Of a DNA stretch of 64,000 nucleotides, positions 15,301 through 30,600 are shown one piece after another. The stretch's first letter is position 1; each line of letters begins with the position of its first letter. A program made the position numbers and the translations under genes. The DNA lies in contig OZ059894.1 in NCBI GenBank assembly GCA_964057225.1, positions 18,444,476 through 18,508,475 on the forward strand, in the 5' to 3' direction. The notes under the pieces were generated by a model. The model made no database searches. It was given only the letters and a program-made list of their open reading frames with translations, and was not told the DNA's origin. This stretch comes from Auanema rhodensis (lineage: Eukaryota > Nematoda > Chromadorea > Rhabditida > Rhabditidae).

Positions 15301-18300
15301 TCAAAATAATTTAGCAAAAAGTAGATGTTTTTAGATTCCTTTTTTCAAGGCAAAGACGATGGACAATGTTATTCAACGAAAAAATTAATTCTTCAGGGTG
15401 AAAATCGAGGATATAAGTGTGAACTTATATCAGTTGATATCTCGGTGCATTTTTAAGCTAGCGCAAATCTGATAACACAGATCGACGCAGCTTAAAAATT
15501 CGCATCGAATGCACTATACTACATTGAGAAACGCTTAATACAAAAATTAGTTATGATCGTTTGAAAAATGATGCATTAGTGTATGTTGAGTTTCCATGTA
15601 CACTCAACATTGCTTCCAAAAACATTTTGACAAAAATTTTTTCGAAAAATTTCAAAATAATTTAGCAAAAAGTAGATGTTTTTAGATTCCTTTTTTCAAG
15701 GCAAAGACGATAGACAATGTTATTCAACGAAAAAAATAATTCTTCAGGGTGAAAATCGAGGATATAAGTGTGAACTTATATCAGTTGATATCTCGGTGCA
15801 TTTTTAAGCTAGCGCAAATCTGATAACACAGATCGACGCAGCTTAAAAATTCGCATCGAATGCACTATACTACATTGAGAAACGCTTAATACAAAAATTA
15901 GTTATGATCGTTTGAAAAATGATGCATTAGTGTATGTTGAGTTTCCATGTACACTCAACATTGCTTCCAAAAACATTTTGACAAAAATTTTTTCGAAAAA
16001 TTTCAAAATAATTTAGCAAAAAGTAGATGTTTTTAGATTCCTTTTTTCAAGGCAAAGACGATGGACAATGTTATTCAACGAAAAAAATAATTCTTCAGGG
16101 TGAAAATCGAGGATATAAGTGTGAACTTATATCAGTTGATATCTCGGTGCATTTTTAAGCTAGCGCAAATCTGATAACACAGATCGACGCAGCTTAAAAA
16201 TTCGCATCGAATGCACTATACTACATTGAGAAACGCTTAATACAAAAATTAGTTATGATCGTTTGAAAAATGATGCATTAGTGTATGTTGAGTTTCCATG
16301 TACACTCAACATTGCTTCCAAAAACATTTTGACAAAAATTTTTTCGAAAAATTTCAAAATAATTTAGCAAAAAGTAGATGTTTTTAGATTCCTTTTTTCA
16401 AGGCAAAGACGATGGACAATGTTATTCAACGAAAAAAATAATTCTTCAGGGTGAAAATCGAGGATATAAGTGTGAACTTATATCAGTTGATATCTCGGTG
16501 CATTTTTAAGCTAGCGCAAATCTGATAACACAGATCGACGCAGCTTAAAAATTCGCATCGAATGCACTATACTACATTGAGAAACGCTTAATACAAAAAT
16601 TAGTTATGATCGTTTGAAAAATGATGCATTAGTGTATGTTGAGTTTCCATGTACACTCAACATTGCTTCCAAAAACATTTTGACAAAAATTTTTTCGAAA
16701 AATTTCAAAATAATTTAGCAAAAAGTAGATGTTTTTAGATTCCTTTTTTCAAGGCAAAGACGATGGACAATGTTATTCAACGAAAAAATTAATTCTTCAG
16801 GGTGAAAATCGAGGATATAAGTGTGAACTTATATCAGTTGATATCTCGGTGCATTTTTAAGCTAGCGCGAATCTGATAACACAGATCGACGCAGCTTAAA
16901 AATCCGCATCGAATGCACTATACTACATTGAGAAACGCTTAATACAAAAATTAGTTATGATCGTTTGAAAAATGATGCATTAGTGTATGTTGAGTTTCCA
17001 TGTACACTCAACATTGCTTCCAAAAACATTTTGACAAAAATTTTTTCGAAAAATTTCAAAATAATTTAGCAAAAAGTAGATGTTTTTAGATTCCTTTTTT
17101 CAAGGCAAAGACGATGGACAATGTTATTCAACGAAAAAATTAATTCTTCAGGGTGAAAATCGAGGATATAAGTGTGAACTTATATCAGTTGATATCTCGG
17201 TGCATTTTTAAGCTAGCGCGAATCTGATAACACAGATCGACGCAGCTTAAAAATCCGCATCGAATGCACTATACTACATTGAGAAACGCTTAATACAAAA
17301 ATTAGTTATGATCGTTTGAAAAATGATGCATTAGTGTATGTTGAGTTTCCATGTACACTCAACATTGCTTCCAAAAACATTTTGACAAAATTTTTTTCGA
17401 AAAATTTCAAAATAATTTAGCAAAAAGTAGATCTTTTTAGATTCCTTTTTTCAAGGCAAAGACGATGGACAATGTTATTCAACGAAAAAATTAATTCTTC
17501 AGGGTGAAAATCGAGGATATAAGTGTGAACTTATATCAGTTGATATCTCGGTGCATTTTTAAGCTAGCGCAAATCTGATAACACAGATCGACGCAGCTTA
17601 AAAATTCGCATCGAATGCACTATACTACATTGAGAAACGCTTAATACAAAAATTAGTTATGATCGTTTGAAAAATGATGCATTAGTGTATGTTGAGTTTC
17701 CATGTACACTCAACATTGCTTCCAAAAACATTTTGACAAAAATTTTTTCGAAAAATTTCAAAATAATTTAGCAAAAAGTAGATGTTTTTAGATTCCTTTT
17801 TTCAAGGCAAAGACGATGGACAATGTTATTCAACGAAAAAAATAATTCTTCAGGGTGAAAATCGAGGATATAAGTGTGAACTTATATCAGTTGATATCTC
17901 GGTGCATTTTTAAGCTAGCGCAAATCTGATAACACAGATCGACGCAGCTTAAAAATTCGCATCGAATGCACTATACTACATTGAGAAACGCTTAATACAA
18001 AAATTAGTTATGATCGTTTGAAAAATGATGCATTAGTGTATGTTGAGTTTCCATGTACACTCAACATTGCTTCCAAAAACATTTTGACAAAAATTTTTTC
18101 GAAAAATTTCAAAATAATTTAGCAAAAAGTAGATGTTTTTAGATTCCTTTTTTCAAGGCAAAGACGAAGGACAATGTTATTCAACGAAAAAATTAATTCT
18201 TCAGGGTGAAAATCGAGGATATAAGTGTAAACTTATATCAGTTGATATCTCGGTGCATTTTTAAGCTAGCGCAAATCTGATAACACAGATCGACGCAGCT

Positions 18301-18956
18301 TAAAAATCCGCATCGAATGCACTATACTACATTGAGAAACGCTTAATACAAAAATTAGTTATGATCGTTTGAAAAATGATGCATTAGTGTATGTTGAGTT
18401 TCCATGTACACTCAACATTGCTTCCAAAAACATTTTGACAAAAATTTTTTCGAAAAATTTCAAAATAATTTAGCAAAAAGTAGATGTTTTTAGATTCCTT
18501 TTTTCAAGGCAAAGACGATGGACAATGTTATTCAACGAAAAAATTAATTCTTCAGGGTGAAAATCGAGGATATAAGTGTGAACTTATATCAGTTGATATC
18601 TCGGTGCATTTTTAAGCTAGCGCAAATCTGATAACACAGATCGACGCAGCTTGAAAATTCGCATCGAATGCACTATACTACATTGAGAAACGCTTAATAC
18701 AAAAATTAGTTATGATCGTTTGAAAAATGATGCATTAGTGTATGTTGAGTTTCCATGTACACTCAACATTGCTTCCAAAAACATTTTGACAAAAATTTTT
18801 TCGAAAAATTTCAAAATAATTTAGCAAAAAGTAGATGTTTTTAGATTCCTTTTTTCAAGGCAAAGACGATGGACAATGTTATTCAACGAAAAAATTAATT
18901 CTTCAGGGTGAAAATCGAGGATATAAGTGTAAACTTATATCAGTTGATATCTCGGT

Positions 18957-21900
18957 GCATTTTTAAGCTAGCGCAAATCTGATAACACAGATCGACGCAG
19001 CTTAAAAATCCGCATCAAATGCACTATACTATATTGAGAAACGCTTAAAACAAAAATTAGTTATGATCGTTTGAAAAATGATGCATTAGTGTATGTTGAG
19101 TTTCCATGTACACTTCCAAAAACATTTTGACAAAAATTTTTTCGAAAAATTTCAAAATAATTTAGCAAAAAGTAGATGTTTTTAGATTCCTTTTTTCAAG
19201 GCAAAGACGATGGACAATGTTATTCAACGAAAAAATTAATTCTTCAGGGTGAAAATCGAGGATATAAGTGTAAACTTATATCAGTTGATATCTCGGTGCA
19301 TTTTTAAGCTAGCGCAAATCTGATAACACAGATCGACGCAGCTTAAAAATCCGCATCAAATGCACTATACTATATTGAGAAACGCTTAATACAAAAATTA
19401 GTTATGATCGTTTGAAAAATGATGCATTAGTGTATGTTGAGTTTCCATGTACACTCAACATTGCTTCCAAAAACATTTTGACAAAAATTTTTTCGAAAAA
19501 TTTCAAAATAATTTAGCAAAAAGTAGATGTTTTTAGATTCCTTTTTTCAAGGCAAAGACGATGGACAATGTTATTCAACGAAAAAAATAATTCTTCAGGG
19601 TGAAAATCGAGGATATAAGTGTGAACTTATATCAGTTGATATCTCGGTGCATTTTTAAGCTAGCGCAAATCTGATAACACAGATCGACGCAGCTTAAAAA
19701 TCCGCATCGAATGCACTACACTACATTGAGAAACGCTTAAAACAAAAATTAGTTATGATCGTTTGAAAAATGATGCATTAGTGTATGTTGAGTTTCCATG
19801 TACACTCAACATTGCTTCCAAAAACATTTTGACAAAAATTTTTTCGAAAAATTTCAAAATAATTTAGCAAAAAGTAGATGTTTTTAGATTCCTTTTTTCA
19901 AGGCAAAGACGATGGACAATGTTATTCAACGAAAAAATTAATTCTTCAGGGTGAAAATCGAGGATATAAGTGTGAACTTATATCAGTTGATATCTCGGTG
20001 CATTTTTAAGCTAGCGCAAATCTGATAACACAGATCGACGCAGCTTAAAAATTCGCATCGAATGCACTATACTACATTGAGAAACGCTTAATACAAAAAT
20101 TAGTTATGATCGTTTGAAAAATGATGCATTAGTGTATGTTGAGTTTCCATGTACACTCAACATTGCTTCCAAAAACATTTTGACAAAAATTTTTTCGAAA
20201 CATTTCAAAATAATTTAGCAAAAAGTAGATGTTTTTAGATTCCTTTTTTCAAGACAAAGACGATGGACAATGTTATTCAACGAAAAAATTAATTCTTCAG
20301 GGTGAAAATCGAGGATATAAGTGTGAACTTATATCAGTTGATATCTCGGTGCATTTTTAAGCTAGCGCAAATCTGATAACACAGATCGACGCAGCTTAAA
20401 AATTCGCATCGAATGCACTATACTACATTGAGAAACGCTTAATACAAAAATTAGTTATGATCGTTTGAAAAATGATGCATTAGTGTATGTTGAGTTTCCA
20501 TGTACACTCAACATTGCTTCCAAAAACATTTTGACAAAAATTTTTTCGAAAAATTTCAAAATAATTTAGCAAAAAGTAGATGTTTTTAGATTCCTTTTTT
20601 CAAGGCAAAGACGATGGACAATGTTATTCAACGAAAAAATTAATTCTTCAGGGTGAAAATCGAGGATATAAGTGTAAACTTATATCAGTTGATATCTCGG
20701 TGCATTTTTAAGCTAGCGCAAATCTGATAACACAGATCGACGCAGCTTAAAAATCCGCATCAAATGCACTATACTATATTGAGAAACGCTTAAAACAAAA
20801 ATTAGTTATGATCGTTTGAAAAATGATGCATTAGTGTATGTTGAGTTTCCATGTACACTCAACATTGCTTCCAAAAACATTTTGACAAAAATTTTTTCGA
20901 AAAATTTCAAAATAATTTAGCAAAAAGTAGATGTTTTTAGATTCCTTTTTTCAAGGCAAAGACGATGGACAATGTTATTCAACGAAAAAATTAATTCTTC
21001 AGGGTGAAAATCGAGGATATAAGTGTAAACTTATATCAGTTGATATCTCGGTGCATTTTTAAGCTAGCGCAAATCTGATAACACAGATCGACGCAGCTTA
21101 AAAATCCGCATCAAATGCACTATACTATATTGAGAAACGCTTAATACAAAAATTAGTTATGATCGTTTGAAAAATGATGCATTAGTGTATGTTGAGTTTC
21201 CATGTACACTCAACATTGCTTCCAAAAACATTTTGACAAAAATTTTTTCGAAAAATTTCAAAATAATTTAGCAAAAAGTAGATGTTTTTAGATTCCTTTT
21301 TTCAAGGCAAAGACGATGGACAATGTTATTCAACGAAAAAAATAATTCTTCAGGGTGAAAATCGAGGATATAAGTGTGAACTTATATCAGTTGATATCTC
21401 GGTGCATTTTTAAGCTAGCGCAAATCTGATAACACAGATCGACGCAGCTTAAAAATCCGCATCGAATGCACTACACTACATTGAGAAACGCTTAAAACAA
21501 AAATTAGTTATGATCGTTTGAAAAATGATGCATTAGTGTATGTTGAGTTTCCATGTACACTCAACATTGCTTCCAAAAACATTTTGACAAAAATTTTTTC
21601 GAAAAATTTCAAAATAATTTAGCAAAAAGTAGATGTTTTTAGATTCCTTTTTTCAAGGCAAAGACGATGGACAATGTTATTCAACGAAAAAATTAATTCT
21701 TCAGGGTGAAAATCGAGGATATAAGTGTGAACTTATATCAGTTGATATCTCGGTGCATTTTTAAGCTAGCGCAAATCTGATAACACAGATCGACGCAGCT
21801 TAAAAATTCGCATCGAATGCACTATACTACATTGAGAAACGCTTAATACAAAAATTAGTTATGATCGTTTGAAAAATGATGCATTAGTGTATGTTGAGTT

Positions 21901-22105
21901 TCCATGTACACTCAACATTGCTTCCAAAAACATTTTGACAAAACTTTTTTCGAAACATTTCAAAATAATTTAGCAAAAAGTAGATGTTTTTAGATTCCTT
22001 TTTTCAAGGCAAAGACGATGGACAATGTTATTCAACGAAAAAATTAATTCTTCAGGGTGAAAATCGAGGATATAAGTGTGAACTTATATCAGTTGATATC
22101 TCGGT
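18957..22105 (+). repeat. duplicated five-monomer satellite block
   Basis: Monomers starting near 18957 and 19298 carry the rare variants GCATCAAATG and CTATATTG. They are followed by one with CTACACTAC (about 19649) and one with CGAAACATTT (about 20000). The same series recurs from about 20702 (20702, 21053, 21404, 21755). The offset is 1745 bp, which is five monomers minus a 10-bp deletion at about 19114 in the first block. This is a segmental duplication within the satellite, as expected from unequal exchange. The two blocks differ at scattered bases, for example near 20250 versus 22010. Confidence 0.8.
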
Positions 22106-25100
22106 GCCTTTTTAAGCTAGCGCAAATCTGATAACACAGATCGACGCAGCTTAAAAATTCGCATCGAATGCACTATACTACATTGAGAAACGCTTAATAC
22201 AAAAATTAGTTATGATCGTTTGAAAAATGATGCATTAGTGTATGTTGAGTTTCCATGTACACTCAACATTGCTTCCAAAAACATTTTGACAAAAATTTTT
22301 TCGAAAAATTTCAAAATAATTTAGCAAAAAGTAGATGTTTTTAGATTCCTTTTTTCAAGGCAAAGACGATGGACAATGTTATTCAACGAAAAATTTAATT
22401 CTTCAGGGTGAAAATTGAGGATATAAGTGTGAACTTATATCAGTTGATATCTCGGTGCATTTTTAAGCTAGCGCAAATCTGTTAACACAGATCAACGCAG
22501 CTTAAAAATCCGCATCGAATGCACTATACTACATTGAGAAACGCTTAATACAAAAATTAGTTATGATCGTTTGAAAAATGATGCATTAGTGTATGTTGAG
22601 TTTCCATGTACACTCAACATTGCTTCCAAAAACATTTTGACAAAAATTTTTTCGAAAAATTTCAAAATAATTTAGCAAAAAGTAGATGTTTTTAGATTCC
22701 TTTTTTCAAGACAAAGACGATGGACAATGTTATTCAACGAAAAAATTAATTCTTCAGGGTGAAAATCGAGGATATAAGTGTGAACTTATATCAGTTGATA
22801 TCTCGGTGCATTTTTAAGCTAGCGCAAATCTGATAACACAGATCGACGCAGCTTAAAAATCCGCATCGAATGCACTATACTACATTAAGAAACGCTTAAT
22901 ACAAAAATTAGTTATGATCGTTTGAAAAATGATGCATTAGTGTATGTTGAGTTTCCATGTACACTCAACATTGCTTCCAAAAACATTTTGACAAAAATTT
23001 TTTCGAAAAATTTCAAAATAATTTAGCAAAAAGTAGATGTTTTTAGATTCCTTTTTTCAAGGCAAAGACGATGGACAATGTTATTCAACGAAAAAATTAA
23101 TTCTTCAGGGTGAAAATCGAGGATATAAGTGTGAACTTATATCAGTTGATATCTCGGTGCATTTTTAAGCTAGCGCAAATCTGATAACACAGATCGACGC
23201 AGCTTAAAAATCCGCATCGAATGCACTATACTACATTGAGAAACGCTTAAAGCAAAAATTAGTTATGATCGTTTGAAAAATGATGCATTAGTGTATGTTG
23301 AGTTTCCATGTACACTCAACATTGCTTCCAAAAACATTTTGACAAAAATTTTTTCGAAAAATTTCAAAATAATTTAGCAAAAAGTAGATGTTTTTAGATT
23401 CCTTTTTTCAAGGCAAAGACGATGGACAATGTTATTCAACGAAAAAAATAATTCTTCAGGGTGAAAATCGAGGATATAAGTGTGAACTTATATCAGTTGA
23501 TATCTCGGTGCATTTTTAAGCTAGCGCAAATCTGATAACACAGATCGACGCAGCTTAAAAATTCGCATCGAATGCACTATACTACATTGAGAAACGCTTA
23601 ATACAAAAATTAGTTATGATCGTTTGAAAAATGATGCATTAGTGTATGTTGAGTTTCCATGTACACTCAACATTGCTTCCAAAAACATTTTGACAAAAAT
23701 TTTTTCGAAAAATTTCAAAATAATTTAGCAAAAAGTAGATGTTTTTAGATTCCTTTTTTCAAGGCAAAGACGATGGACAATGTTATTCAACGAAAAAAAT
23801 AATTCTTCAGGGTGAAAATCGAGGATATAAGTGTGAACTTATATCAGTTGATATCTCGGTGCATTTTTAAGCTAGCGCAAATCTGATAACACAGATCGAC
23901 GCAGCTTAAAAATTCGCATCGAATGCACTATACTACATTGAGAAACGCTTAATACAAAAATTAGTTATGATCGTTTGAAAAATGATGCATTAGTGTATGT
24001 TGAGTTTCCATGTACACTCAACATTGCTTCCAAAAACATTTTGACAAAAATTTTTTCGAAAAATTTCAAAATAATTTAGCAAAAAGTAGATGTTTTTAGA
24101 TTCCTTTTTTCAAGGCAAAGACGATGGACAATGTTATTCAACGAAAAAAATAATTCTTCAGGGTGAAAATCGAGGATATAAGTGTGAACTTATATCAGTT
24201 GATATCTCGGTGCATTTTTAAGCTAGCGCAAATCTGATAACACAGATCGACGCAGCTTAAAAATTCGCATCGAATGCACTATACTACATTGAGAAACGCT
24301 TAATACAAAAATTAGTTATGATCGTTTGAAAAATGATGCATTAGTGTATGTTGAGTTTCCATGTACACTCAACATTGCTTCCAAAAACATTTTGACAAAA
24401 ATTTTTTCGAAAAATTTCAAAATAATTTAGCAAAAAGTAGATGTTTTTAGATTCCTTTTTTCAAGGCAAAGACGATGGACAATGTTATTCAACGAAAAAA
24501 ATAATTCTTCAGGGTGAAAATCGAGGATATAAGTGTGAACTTATATCAGTTGATATCTCGGTGCATTTTTAAGCTAGCGCAAATCTGATAACACAGATCG
24601 ACGCAGCTTAAAAATTCGCATCGAATGCACTATACTACATTGAGAAACGCTTAATACAAAAATTAGTTATGATCGTTTGAAAAATGATGCATTAGTGTAT
24701 GTTGAGTTTCCATGTACACTCAACATTGCTTCCAAAAACATTTTGACAAAAATTTTTTCGAAAAATTTCAAAATAATTTAGCAAAAAGTAGATGTTTTTA
24801 GATTCCTTTTTTCAAGGCAAAGACGATGGACAATGTTATTCAACGAAAAAATTAATTCTTCAGGGTGAAAATCGAGGATATAAGTGTAAACTTATATCAG
24901 TTGATATCTCGGTGCATTTTTAAGCTAGCGCAAATCTGATAACACAGATCGACGCAGCTTAAAAATCCGCATCGAATGCACTATACTACATTGAGAAACG
25001 CTTAATACAAAAATTAGTTATGATCGTTTGAAAAATGATGCATTAGTGTATGTTGAGTTTCCATGTACACTCAACATTGCTTCCAAAAACATTTTGACAA

Positions 25101-27639
25101 AAATTTTTTCGAAAAATTTCAAAATAATTTAGCAAAAAGTAGATGTTTTTAGATTCCTTTTTTCAAGGCAAAGACGATGGACAATGTTATTCAACGAAAA
25201 AATTAATTCTTCAGGGTGAAAATCGAGGATATAAGTGTGAACTTATATCAGTTGATATCTCGGTGCATTTTTAAGCTAGCGCAAATCTGATAACACAGAT
25301 CGACGCAGCTTAAAAATTCGCATCGAATGCACTATACTACATTGAGAAACGCTTAATACAAAAATTAGTTATGATCGTTTGAAAAATGATGCATTAGTGT
25401 ATGTTGAGTTTCCATGTACACTCAACATTGCTTCCAAAAACATTTTGACAAAAATTTTTTCGAAAAATTTCAAAATAATTTAGCAAAAAGTAGATGTTTT
25501 TAGATTCCTTTTTTCAAGGCAAAGACGATGGACAATGTTATTCAACGAAAAAATTAATTCTTCAGGGTGAAAATCGAGGATATAAGTGTAAACTTATATC
25601 AGTTGATATCTCGGTGCATTTTTAAGCTAGCGCAAATCTGATAACACAGATCGACGCAGCTTAAAAATCCGCATCGAATGCACTATACTACATTGAGAAA
25701 CGCTTAATACAAAAATTAGTTATGATCGTTTGAAAAATGATGCATTAGTGTATGTTGAGTTTCCATGTACACTCAACATTGCTTCCAAAAACATTTTGAC
25801 AAAAATTTTTTCGAAAAATTTCAAAATAATTTAGCAAAAAGTAGATGTTTTTAGATTCCTTTTTTCAAGGCAAAGACGATGGACAATGTTATTCAACGAA
25901 AAAATTAATTCTTCAGGGTGAAAATCGAGGATATAAGTGTGAACTTATATCAGTTGATATCTCGGTGCATTTTTAAGCTAGCGCAAATCTGATAACACAG
26001 ATCGACGCAGCTTAAAAATTCGCATCGAATGCACTATACTACATTGAGAAACGCTTAATACAAAAATTAGTTATGATCGTTTGAAAAATGATGCATTAGT
26101 GTATGTTGAGTTTCCATGTACACTCAACATTGCTTCCAAAAACATTTTGACAAAAATTTTTTCGAAAAATTTCAAAATAATTTAGCAAAAAGTAGATGTT
26201 TTTAGATTCCTTTTTTCAAGGCAAAGACGATGGACAATGTTATTCAACGAAAAAATTAATTCTTCAGGGTGAAAATCGAGGATATAAGTGTAAACTTATA
26301 TCAGTTGATATCTCGGTGCATTTTTAAGCTAGCGCAAATCTGATAACACAGATCGACGCAGCTTAAAAATCCGCATCGAATGCACTAAACTACATTGAGA
26401 AACGCTTAATACAAAAATTAGTTATGATCGTTTGAAAAATGATGCATTAGTGTATGTTGAGTTTCCATGTACACTCAACATTGCTTCCAAAAACATTTTG
26501 ACAAAAATTTTTTCGAAAAATTTCAAATAAATTTAGCAAAAAGTAGATGTTTTTAGATTCCTTTTTTCAAGGCAAAGACGATGGACAATGTTATTCAACG
26601 AAAAAATTAATTCTTCAGGGTGAAAATCGAGGATATAAGTGTGAACTTATATCAGTTGATATCTCGGTGCCTTTTTAAGCTAGCGCAAATCTGATAACAC
26701 AGATCGACGCAGCTTAAAAATTCGCATCGAATGCACTATACTACATTGAGAAACGCTTAATACAAAAATTAGTTATGATCGTTTGAAAAATGATGCATTA
26801 GTGTATGTTGAGTTTCCATGTACACTCAACATTGCTTCCAAAAACATTTTGACAAAAATTTTTTCGAAAAATTTCAAAATAATTTAGCAAAAAGTAGATG
26901 TTTTTAGATTCCTTTTTTCAAGGCAAAGACGATGGACAATGTTATTCAACGAAAAAATTAATTCTTCAGGGTGAAAATCGAGGATATAAGTGTAAACTTA
27001 TATCAGTTGATATCTCGGTGCATTTTTAAGCTAGCGCAAATCTGATAACACAGATCGACGCAGCTTAAAAATCCGCATCGAATGCACTAAACTACATTGA
27101 GAAACGCTTAATACAAAAATTAGTTATGATCGTTTGAAAAATGATGCATTAGTGTATGTTGAGTTTCCATGTACACTCAACATTGCTTCCAAAAACATTT
27201 TGACAAAAATTTTTTCGAAAAATTTCAAAATAATTTAGCAAAAAGTAGATGTTTTTAGATTCCTTTTTTCAAGGCAAAGACGATGGACAATGTTATTCAA
27301 CGAAAAAATTAATTCTTCAGGGTGAAAATCGAGGATATAAGTGTGAACTTATATCAGTTGATATCTCGGTGCCTTTTTAAGCTAGCGCAAATCTGATAAC
27401 ACAGATCGACGCAGCTTAAAAATTCGCATCGAATGCACTATACTACATTGAGAAACGCTTAATACAAAAATTAGTTATGATCGTTTGAAAAATGATGCAT
27501 TAGTGTATGTTGAGTTTCCATGTACACTCAACATTGCTTCCAAAAACATTTTGACAAAAATTTTTTCGAAAAATTTCAAAATAATTTAGCAAAAAGTAGA
27601 TGTTTTTAGATTCCTTTTTTCAAGGCAAAAACGATGGAC

Positions 27640-30600
27640 AATGTTATTCAACGAAAAATTTAATTCTTCAGGGTGAAAATTGAGGATATAAGTGTGAACT
27701 TATATCAGTTGATATCTCGGTGCATTTTTAAGCTAGCGCAAATCTGTTAACACAGATCAACGCAGCTTAAAAATCCGCATCGAATGCACTATACTACATT
27801 GAGAAACGCTTAATACAAAAATTAGTTATGATCGTTTGAAAAATGATGCATTAGTGTATGTTGAGTTTCCATGTACACTCAACATTGCTTCCAAAAACAT
27901 TTTGACAAAAAATTTTTCGAAAAATTTCAAAATAATTTAGCAAAAAGTAGATGTTTTTAGATTCCTTTTTTCAAGACAAAGACGATGGACAATGTTATTC
28001 AACGAAAAAATCAATTCTTCAGGGTGAAAATCGAGGATATAAGTGTGAACTTATATCAGTTGATATCTCGGTGCATTTTTAAGCTAGCGCAAATCTGTTA
28101 ACACAGATCAACGCAGCTTAAAAATCCGCATCGAATGCACTATACTACATTGAGAAACGCTTGATACAAAAATTAGTTATGATCGTTTGAAAAATGATGC
28201 ATTAGTGTATGTTGAGTTTCCATGTACACTCAACATTGCTTCCAAAAACATTTTGACAAAAATTTTTTCGAAAAATTTCAAAATAATTTAGCAAAAAGTA
28301 GATGTTTTTAGATTCCTTTTTTCAAGGCAAAGACGATGGACAATGTTATTCAACGAAAAAATTAATTCTTCAGGGTGAAAATCGAGGATATAAGTGTGAA
28401 CTTATATCAGTTGATATCTCGGTGCATTTTCAAGCTAGCGCAAATCTGATAACACAGATCGACGCAGCTTAAAAATCCGCATCGAATGCACTATACTACA
28501 TTGAGAAACGCTTAATACAAAAATTAGTTATGATCGTTTGAAAAATGATGCATTAGTGTATGTTGAGTTTCCATGTACACTCAACATTGCTTCCAAAAAC
28601 ATTTTGACAAAAATTTTTTCGAAAAATTTCAAAATAATTTAGCAAAAAGTAGATGTTTTTAGATTCCTTTTTTCAAGGCAAAGACGATGGACAATGTTAT
28701 TCAACGAAAAAATTAATTCTTCAGGGTGAAAATCGAGGATATAAGTGTGAACTTATATCAGTTGATATCTCGGTGCATTTTTAAGCTAGCGCAAATCTGA
28801 TAACACAGATCGACGCAGCTTAAAAATCCGCATCGAATGCACTATACTACATTGAGAAACGCTTAATACAAAAATTAGTTATGATCGTTTGAAAAATGAT
28901 GCATTAGTGTATGTTGAGTTTCCATGTACACTCAACATTGCTTCCAAAAACATTTTGACAAAAATTTTTTCGAAAAATTTCAAAATAATTTAGCAAAAAG
29001 TAGATGTTTTTAGATTCCTTTTTTCAAGGCAAAGACGATGGACAATGTTATTCAACGAAAAAATTAATTCTTCAGGGTGAAAATCGAGGATATAAGTGTA
29101 AACTTATATCAGTTGATATCTCGGTGCATTTTTAAGCTAGCGCAAATCTGATAACACAGATCGACGCAGCTTAAAAATCCGCATCGAATGCACTAAACTA
29201 CATTGAGAAACGCTTAATACAAAAATTAGTTATGATCGTTTGAAAAATGATGCATTAGTGTATGTTGAGTTTCCATGTACACTCAACATTGCTTCCAAAA
29301 ACATTTTGACAAAAATTTTTTCGAAAAATTTCAAAATAATTTAGCAAAAAGTAGATGTTTTTAGATTCCTTTTTTCAAGGCAAAGACGATGGACAATGTT
29401 ATTCAACGAAAAAATTAATTCTTCAGGGTGAAAATCGAGGATATAAGTGTGAACTTATATCAGTTGATATCTCGGTGCCTTTTTAAGCTAGCGCAAATCT
29501 GATAACACAGATCGACGCAGCTTAAAAATTCGCATCGAATGCACTATACTACATTGAGAAACGCTTAATACAAAAATTAGTTATGATCGTTTGAAAAATG
29601 ATGCATTAGTGTATGTTGAGTTTCCATGTACACTCAACATTGCTTCCAAAAACATTTTGACAAAAATTTTTTCGAAAAATTTCAAAATAATTTAGCAAAA
29701 AGTAGATGTTTTTAGATTCCTTTTTTCAAGGCAAAAACGATGGACAATGTTATTCAACGAAAAATTTAATTCTTCAGGGTGAAAATTGAGGATATAAGTG
29801 TGAACTTATATCAGTTGATATCTCGGTGCATTTTTAAGCTAGCGCAAATCTGTTAACACAGATCAACGCAGCTTAAAAATCCGCATCGAATGCACTATAC
29901 TACATTGAGAAACGCTTAATACAAAAATTAGTTATGATCGTTTGAAAAATGATGCATTAGTGTATGTTGAGTTTCCATGTACACTCAACATTGCTTCCAA
30001 AAACATTTTGACAAAAAATTTTTCGAAAAATTTCAAAATAATTTAGCAAAAAGTAGATGTTTTTAGATTCCTTTTTTCAAGACAAAGACGATGGACAATG
30101 TTATTCAACGAAAAAATTAATTCTTCAGGGTGAAAATCGAGGATATAAGTGTGAACTTATATCAGTTGATATCTCGGTGCATTTTTAAGCTAGCGCAAAT
30201 CTGTTAACACAGATCAACGCAGCTTAAAAATCCGCATCGAATGCACTATACTACATTGAGAAACGCTTGATACAAAAATTAGTTATGATCGTTTGAAAAA
30301 TGATGCATTAGTGTATGTTGAGTTTCCATGTACACTCAACATTGCTTCCAAAAACATTTTGACAAAAATTTTTTCGAAAAATTTCAAAATAATTTAGCAA
30401 AAAGTAGATGTTTTTAGATTCCTTTTTTCAAGGCAAAGACGATGGACAATGTTATTCAACGAAAAAATTAATTCTTCAGGGTGAAAATCGAGGATATAAG
30501 TGTGAACTTATATCAGTTGATATCTCGGTGCATTTTCAAGCTAGCGCAAATCTGATAACACAGATCGACGCAGCTTAAAAATCCGCATCGAATGCACTAT

